In this document: positions 59,015 to 64,000 of the stretch, in pieces | Position numbering within the stretch: the first letter of the stretch is position 1 | Layout of the letters: each line of letters begins with the position of its first letter | Source of the DNA: Carya illinoinensis | Lineage: Eukaryota > Streptophyta > Magnoliopsida > Fagales > Juglandaceae | Assembly: GCF_018687715.1 (NCBI RefSeq) | Contig: NC_056762.1 | Coordinates: 22,385,364 to 22,449,363, forward strand | Length of the DNA stretch: 64,000 bases | Direction: 5' to 3' | Notes under the pieces: model-generated | Databases searched by the model: none | The model's input: only the letters and a program-made list of their open reading frames with translations | What the model was told of the DNA's origin: nothing | Program-made: the position numbers and the translations under genes

Positions 59015-62000
59015 GGCTTTCATTACATTTGGTTATGTGGTGAGGAATCAAGATTAATCTGATCATTAGTCTCTAATCAATAATTAATTTGTAGATTAAT
59101 CTTTTGGTGATACCCTTATAAATTTATTTTCTTATCCTCTTCCTCCTTAATGATAGATAAAACGTTTTTTCCACTAACATTTTTCCTAGAGTTGACTATA
59201 CTGTAAAATAGTATTTATGTCTCTCTCTTTCTCTATGTATTTGAGGGTAGTGAAAGTTTTGGGTAGGAACATGTCAATTTTTGCAAAAAGTCCTTGTATT
59301 GTAACCCTAGAGTGTAACTTCTGCATAACATCAGTAACTAATTTGTTATGTACTTGAGACTTTCTTGTTATGTAATTGAGACAACATTTTGTTATGTACT
59401 TGACGCTTGGGCCTATAAATATGAATGCTATTCCATTTCTTTTCTATAAAAATAGGCAAATGGAATAACTTCAGGAGGGAGAAAAGACATAAATTATATT
59501 AATCAGGTCAACCAAATTTACATTGCAAAAGTACAAAGATACATAATGGAGGCTCAAAAACCCCCAATATTACAGCCTTGGTGCATCCAAAATTACAGCT
59601 GAAAATACTAGGATACAAAACGTGGGCCTAAATAACCTTTTATCTTCAACACCGACAATGTTTATACTTAAGTATTCACAAGGAAATCTTCCCGTGCTCC
59701 ATGCAATGCCTCGATGACACCCAAAGCAGGCTTTTGTTGTACCTGATACGATAAAATAACTATAGTTACATGTTTGCATATCCGTTTGGACAGATTAATT
59801 CACAAGTAAATTAGATAAGTAAAAAAGAAAAAAAAAAGAAGAAGAAATATCCCAAACCACCACATAACATCTCAACACCACCACCAAAAAACAACATCCG
59901 AAACAACCACTACCAGAACTAGATGAGAGAGTTCATCACATGAATTTCTCCAAAAAGTCCAGACTTGTTTTGGTGTTCACATTGACAAAAGGTTACTGCA
60001 AGTTTATTATTACAGCTAAGCTTAGCTACCCAAAAGAAGTTTTATAGTCTTACGAACTTATCAAAAAAATAAAAAAAAGAAGTTACAACATATACCTATA
60101 TGGAACATAAGTCCCACAAATGTTTTCCACCATCTGCTGATCCAGCATATTGTCGACCTTCTCTGTGCTGAATTGCTTGTGTTTTTGCAATTGTAAATTT
60201 CATTTGTATATCAGTTGGTCTACAAATAGATGGGTTTCTATGCATTACTAATATCTTGATTTTTGTATGTAATATTTTATGTCAGTTCATATATGGATTG
60301 CTTTGAAAGTGACACTCATACCAATTTAAGAGGTAATGAGACGGCTACTCCTTTGGATAATCGATCACAAAAGGCATCAAATATTAACTTGTCTAGTAAT
60401 ATTAGTCTCCCTCCTCATAAAAGGAGGGCAAATAAAGACCCCTCAGTAGTGTGGGACCATTTCACTAAAATAGATGGATGCCCTTTAAATGACCCAAAAG
60501 CGGAGTGTAATTATTGTCACAAGATTTACTCTTGTCATCCCAAAAGACATGGTACATTAAGTATGCTGCAGCATCTTGGTACTTGTAAGCAACATCCTCA
60601 TAGAATCAGACTTACGGATCAACAGAATATGAGTCGTGATGGGCCTCTTAAGGGAGTTGGAGATAGTGATGTTAATAACTCGGCAAATGCACATAAGTTT
60701 GATTCGGAAACTGTACGAATGGCAATTGCTGAAATGATCATTTGTGATGAGCTTCCATTTAGGATAGTAGAAGCCCAGGGATTTAGGAAGGTATGTAGAT
60801 CTCTTGAACCAAGGTTTCAAGTGCCATCTCGAACCACTGCAGCAAGAGATTGTATTAAACTGTTTAAAATGGAGAAGGAGAAGTTAAGGCAAATTTTTAA
60901 GACGGTTGGGCGGGTTAGTTTAACCAATGATACATGGACGTCAATTCAAAACTTAAATTATATGTGTCTTACTGCACACTTTATCGACTCTAACTGGAAA
61001 CTACACAAAAGAATTCTAAACTTTTGTATGATCCCTAATCACAAAGGAGAAACTATTGGAAAGTGTGTAGATTCATGTTTACAAGATTGGGGCATTGACA
61101 AAATCTTTACTGTTATAGTTGATAATGCTTCCTCAAATGATGTTGCCATTGAATATTTGAGAAAGTTTGTGGGAGGTCATTTGTTTGAAGGGAAGTATAT
61201 TCACATCAGGTGTTGTGCCCATATAATGAACCTCATTGTGAATGATGGGCTAAGAGATTGTGATGATTCAATCACAAGGGTGCGCAATGCAGTTAGGTAT
61301 GTTAGATCATCTCCCGCAAGAATGGAGAAATTCAAAAAGTGTATAGAGAAGGAGAAAATTGATTGTACAAAATTGGTATGTCTTGATGTTTCCACGAGAT
61401 GGAATTCGACTTATCTAATGCTAGAAGTTGCAGAAACATATAAAAAACCTTTTTTGCGATTGGAGAAGGATGATGATTCTTTTGTTCGTTATTGTCGTAG
61501 TGTGAACTTGGGCCCCCCTAACTCTAATAATTGGGAGAGAGTTAGAGTATTGATAAAGTTTTTGAAGATTTTTTATGATGCTACTGTGAGACTTTCTGGC
61601 TCTTTGTATGTCACATCTAATGCATATTTTCAGGAGCTTTGTGGCATACAATCACATTTGTCAAAAATGAGTCAAAGTAATGATGCAGTGTTGAAATGTA
61701 TGGCAGAAAATATGAAGATTAAGTATGACAAATATTGGGGATCAATTGAAAAGACTAACTTGATGATATTTATTGCTGTTGTTCTTGATCCAAGATGCAA
61801 ATTTAGTCTTTTGCATTTTTGGTTCAAAAAGATATATGGTGGTAATTTAGTCGAAGAAATGATTGCAATAGTAAAACACTTGATGATGGACATTTATTGG
61901 GAGTATAGTATTGTGTATGGGAGTTCAAGTGGAGTTTCCTATTCTGAGCCTCCTTCCTCAGTTGATCCTACTATGGTTGATTCTGATTCTCAACAGAGTT

Positions 62001-63082
62001 TTTGGATTGAGTATGAGCAAGAAATTATTGAGTCTAATTTGATGAACAAATCAGAGATTGATCAGTACTTAGAACATGGATGTGAGGCACGAGCTCCAAA
62101 TTTTGATATTTTGGATTGGTGAAAGATCAATGAAGTAAAATATCCTATTTTGGCAAAAGTTGCACAGGATGTAATGGCCATTCCCGTTTCTACAGTTTCT
62201 TCTGAGTCAGCCTTCATTGCAGGGGGTCGTGTGCTTGACCCATTTCGTAGTTCACTATCTCCAAGAACAGTCGAGGCACTTGTTTGTACACAAAATTGGT
62301 TGAAGGATCCAATACCCATTGATCTTCGTGCCTCCTTAGATAATATTGAAAGTTTTGAGGCGGAATTGGGTAATGAATTTATTTCTTATTTACATATTTA
62401 TTAAACTTTTTCATAATGTTTATTTTTATATCATTTTAATAATCATGATGTGTTTTTTAGAGTTTGGTCCAAAATCAAGCTTTGCTTATGATGATGAGAT
62501 TGAGGAGTAACTCAAGGCTTATGGTATGCATGAATGGTATGATTTTCATTTTCACTCATTTTTATGTGATTTTCATGAATTAAAAATTCTGATTTGATTT
62601 TCCCTAATGTTAGTTTCTAAACCTTTGATATTGGATTTGTAGATTCACTTGCAAAATGGTGGATTAAAATGGAATGTAGGTAGTAGCTTTGGAATGTGAT
62701 GCAAAGGAATTTTGTTGCTGCCTTCTCAACAAATTATGGAATTGGTTTTAGTAGTTTGGTAGATGTTTTAATGATTTTAATAGCAATTGTATAGAAAAAT
62801 ATGTTTATTTTGTAGTTTTTCTCTTGATAGTTTTTGTACTAGTATTTTGCTCACTCCTTAGTAATGAAATGATATATTATTTATATGGAAAAGAAACCAA
62901 AGTGGGTGCAGAATTGCAGCATTTCATAAAAATAAAAAATAAAAAATAAAAAAATAAAAAAACCGATCTGTCCGTACAACCCGGTTTGTACTGACGGGTC
63001 GGGTCGGGTTGGCGTGCTTTGTGTGGCTGGGTCGGATCCGACCATGCACAAAACCGACTTTTGCTTACGGGTTGCAGGCCTA
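57986..63082 (+). mobile_element. Complete hAT-superfamily DNA transposon 2 (BED type)
   Basis: The left end TAGGGGTGTGCAAAT and right end (reverse complement TAGGCCTGCAA) form short imperfect inverted repeats. A perfect 8-bp target duplication ATAGCCAC is at 57978-57985 and 63083-63090. The subterminal stretches carry GGGTCGG/CCGACCC-type repeats (58000-58080; 62960-63070). A (GA)n run is at 58953-59011. The 5.1-kb element encodes one transposase broken by a stop, so it could move only with help from another copy. Confidence 0.92.
60293..62510 (+). pseudogene. hAT transposase 2, one in-frame stop
   Basis: The preferred start is ATG at 60293. The ATG at 60263 precedes a likely splice acceptor and gives extra unrelated residues. 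The BED finger has C72, C75, H94 and C98, the same spacing as in hAT 1. The core includes NDTWTSIQNLNYMCLTAHFI and VDNASSNDVAIEYL. The frame runs to TGA at 62120-62122, where hAT 1 has the second Trp of WWK. It then continues open through the dimerisation region (VMAIPVSTVSSESAF, GGRVLDPFRSSLSPRT) to a GT-AG intron (62370-62460) and a short last exon (62461-62510) ending YDDEIEE. The stop removes the C-terminal dimerisation segment, so the protein should be inactive. Confidence 0.88.
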
Positions 63083-63797
63083 ATAGCCACCTTTTCTACT
63101 CTTTCCAGCCTTTCCATTATTATCCTAATAATTTATTAAAATGACCCTAACTTTTTAGATGGGCTAAACTTATGAGTTTTGTTTTAGTTTGGCTTATTTT
63201 CAATTCCAGTTTGAATTTCAATAGGCTTAGATTAATTATTTCATAAATCATTTTTAAGTGGGTTTAATTTATTTCATAATAGTCGAGAAACCTCATATTT
63301 TTACAGAAATTATTTGTATTCAAAAAAACCTTGAAACTTAAATTAAATTATTAAATATTTTATGACTAATTTCAGTAGTAAATAATAATAGATTAAAGTA
63401 TTTCAAACAGTTTAAATTGTTTAAATTGTTTAAACTAATTTCTAATTCTCGACAATTGTTTTGATAGATTTTAATATAAATTTCTACCGAGTTATGATTT
63501 AGAAGAATAGATAAAGTATTTGAATTTAAAATATTAATAGTATTTGTTTTAGTACATATCAGAATAGTTAATTAAAATTACTATTCCCTATAGTATGAGT
63601 TCAATTATTAAATAGAGAGTCACGATACGATTTCTAGAATTTTTAGTGATGTATATAGTATGATAAATCAAATAATTTAAAGATCAGTCATGTATGACAT
63701 GAGTATATGTATGAATGATGATGATTTATTATTGTCATTATTTTTACATTTTATCAAATACTAGTTAATTGTTACAATGACATCTCCACCTTAGATA
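63083..63797. other. AT-rich stretch before a gypsy gag
   Basis: After the hAT target duplication there is AT-rich sequence with no gene, presumably leader or LTR of the element whose gag starts at 63798. No LTR end or primer-binding site could be recognised. Confidence 0.4.
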
Positions 63798-64000
63798 ATG
63801 GCCCCTAGCACTAGAAATCACCCAAATCAAGAGGGATCTTCTGAATCTAGCCAAAATGATAACCCGGTCCTCTCGTTAAGGCTGCAACCCAATTCTTCCA
63901 ATCAATGGATAGAGGCCAGTTTGTAGCACTTAGAGCCCCGTAGGCCGGTTGTAACTTGGAACAATTTTTCAACCAGCATCCCTTTACTTTCGACGGTAGA
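63798..64000 (+). pseudogene. Ty3/gypsy gag start, partial at window edge
   Basis: ATG at 63798 gives MAPSTRNHPNQEGSS. After a stop near 63922 and a frame change, the sequence reads CNLEQFFNQHPFTFDGR, typical of the gag N-terminal region of chromoviruses. The remainder lies beyond the window. Confidence 0.6.

Overview
The window is plant nuclear DNA from a dicot, probably a woody one. The evidence is spliced genes with GT-AG introns, AT-rich spacers, chromovirus-type Ty3/gypsy and Ty1/copia LTR retrotransposons, BED-finger hAT transposons, and abundant MITEs with GTTTGGATAGTG-type ends. A Fagales tree (walnut, pecan or oak type) would fit, but that is only an impression from the repeat style. 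Nothing bacterial or organellar is visible.

Only one gene looks like an intact host gene: a three-exon minus-strand gene for a NUCLEAR FUSION DEFECTIVE 4 (NFD4)-like, nodulin-like major facilitator membrane protein (51715-56020). A second copy is a pseudogene with exon 3 at 7173-7623 and most of exon 2 at 15038-15862. It has nonsense codons, a frameshift and a destroyed splice donor, and mobile elements have pulled it apart. A probable intron-1 remnant of it lies at 46822-47782.

Most of the window is nested mobile DNA whose layers can be dated relative to each other. (1) 1-3627: left-truncated gypsy element, minus strand, gag open to the window edge. (2) 3628-5840: decayed pararetrovirus-like coat-protein region. 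(3) 7768-14869: copia element (TSD TTATA) in intron 2 of the NFD4 pseudogene; a gypsy solo LTR (11162-13401, TSD TTGTA) sits inside its reverse transcriptase. (4) 16463-37550: old gypsy element whose 5' LTR is split by a complete 15-kb hAT element (17640-32607, TSD CTCATGAA, intact transposase). That hAT is itself split by a complete gypsy element (20805-30101, TSD GTGCC). (5) 37700-44520: GIL1/DUF641 pseudogene, split by a reverse-transcribed RPL18a pseudogene with 18-bp target duplications, split in turn by a complete copia element (38432-43695, TSD TCACG). (6) 44640-51700: MITEs, a duplicated intron segment and an LTR fragment. (7) 57986-63082: a second complete hAT (TSD ATAGCCAC) whose transposase is broken by one stop codon. 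(8) 63798-64000: start of another gypsy gag.

The most unusual observations are these. The young gypsy element has a probable 96-bp intron at its gag/protease boundary, and its single long frame is otherwise broken only by stops explainable as C-to-T changes. A 51-bp CTCGAGCGAA repeat is shared, with identical period, between a copia LTR and the hAT. The large hAT still appears to have all its parts.
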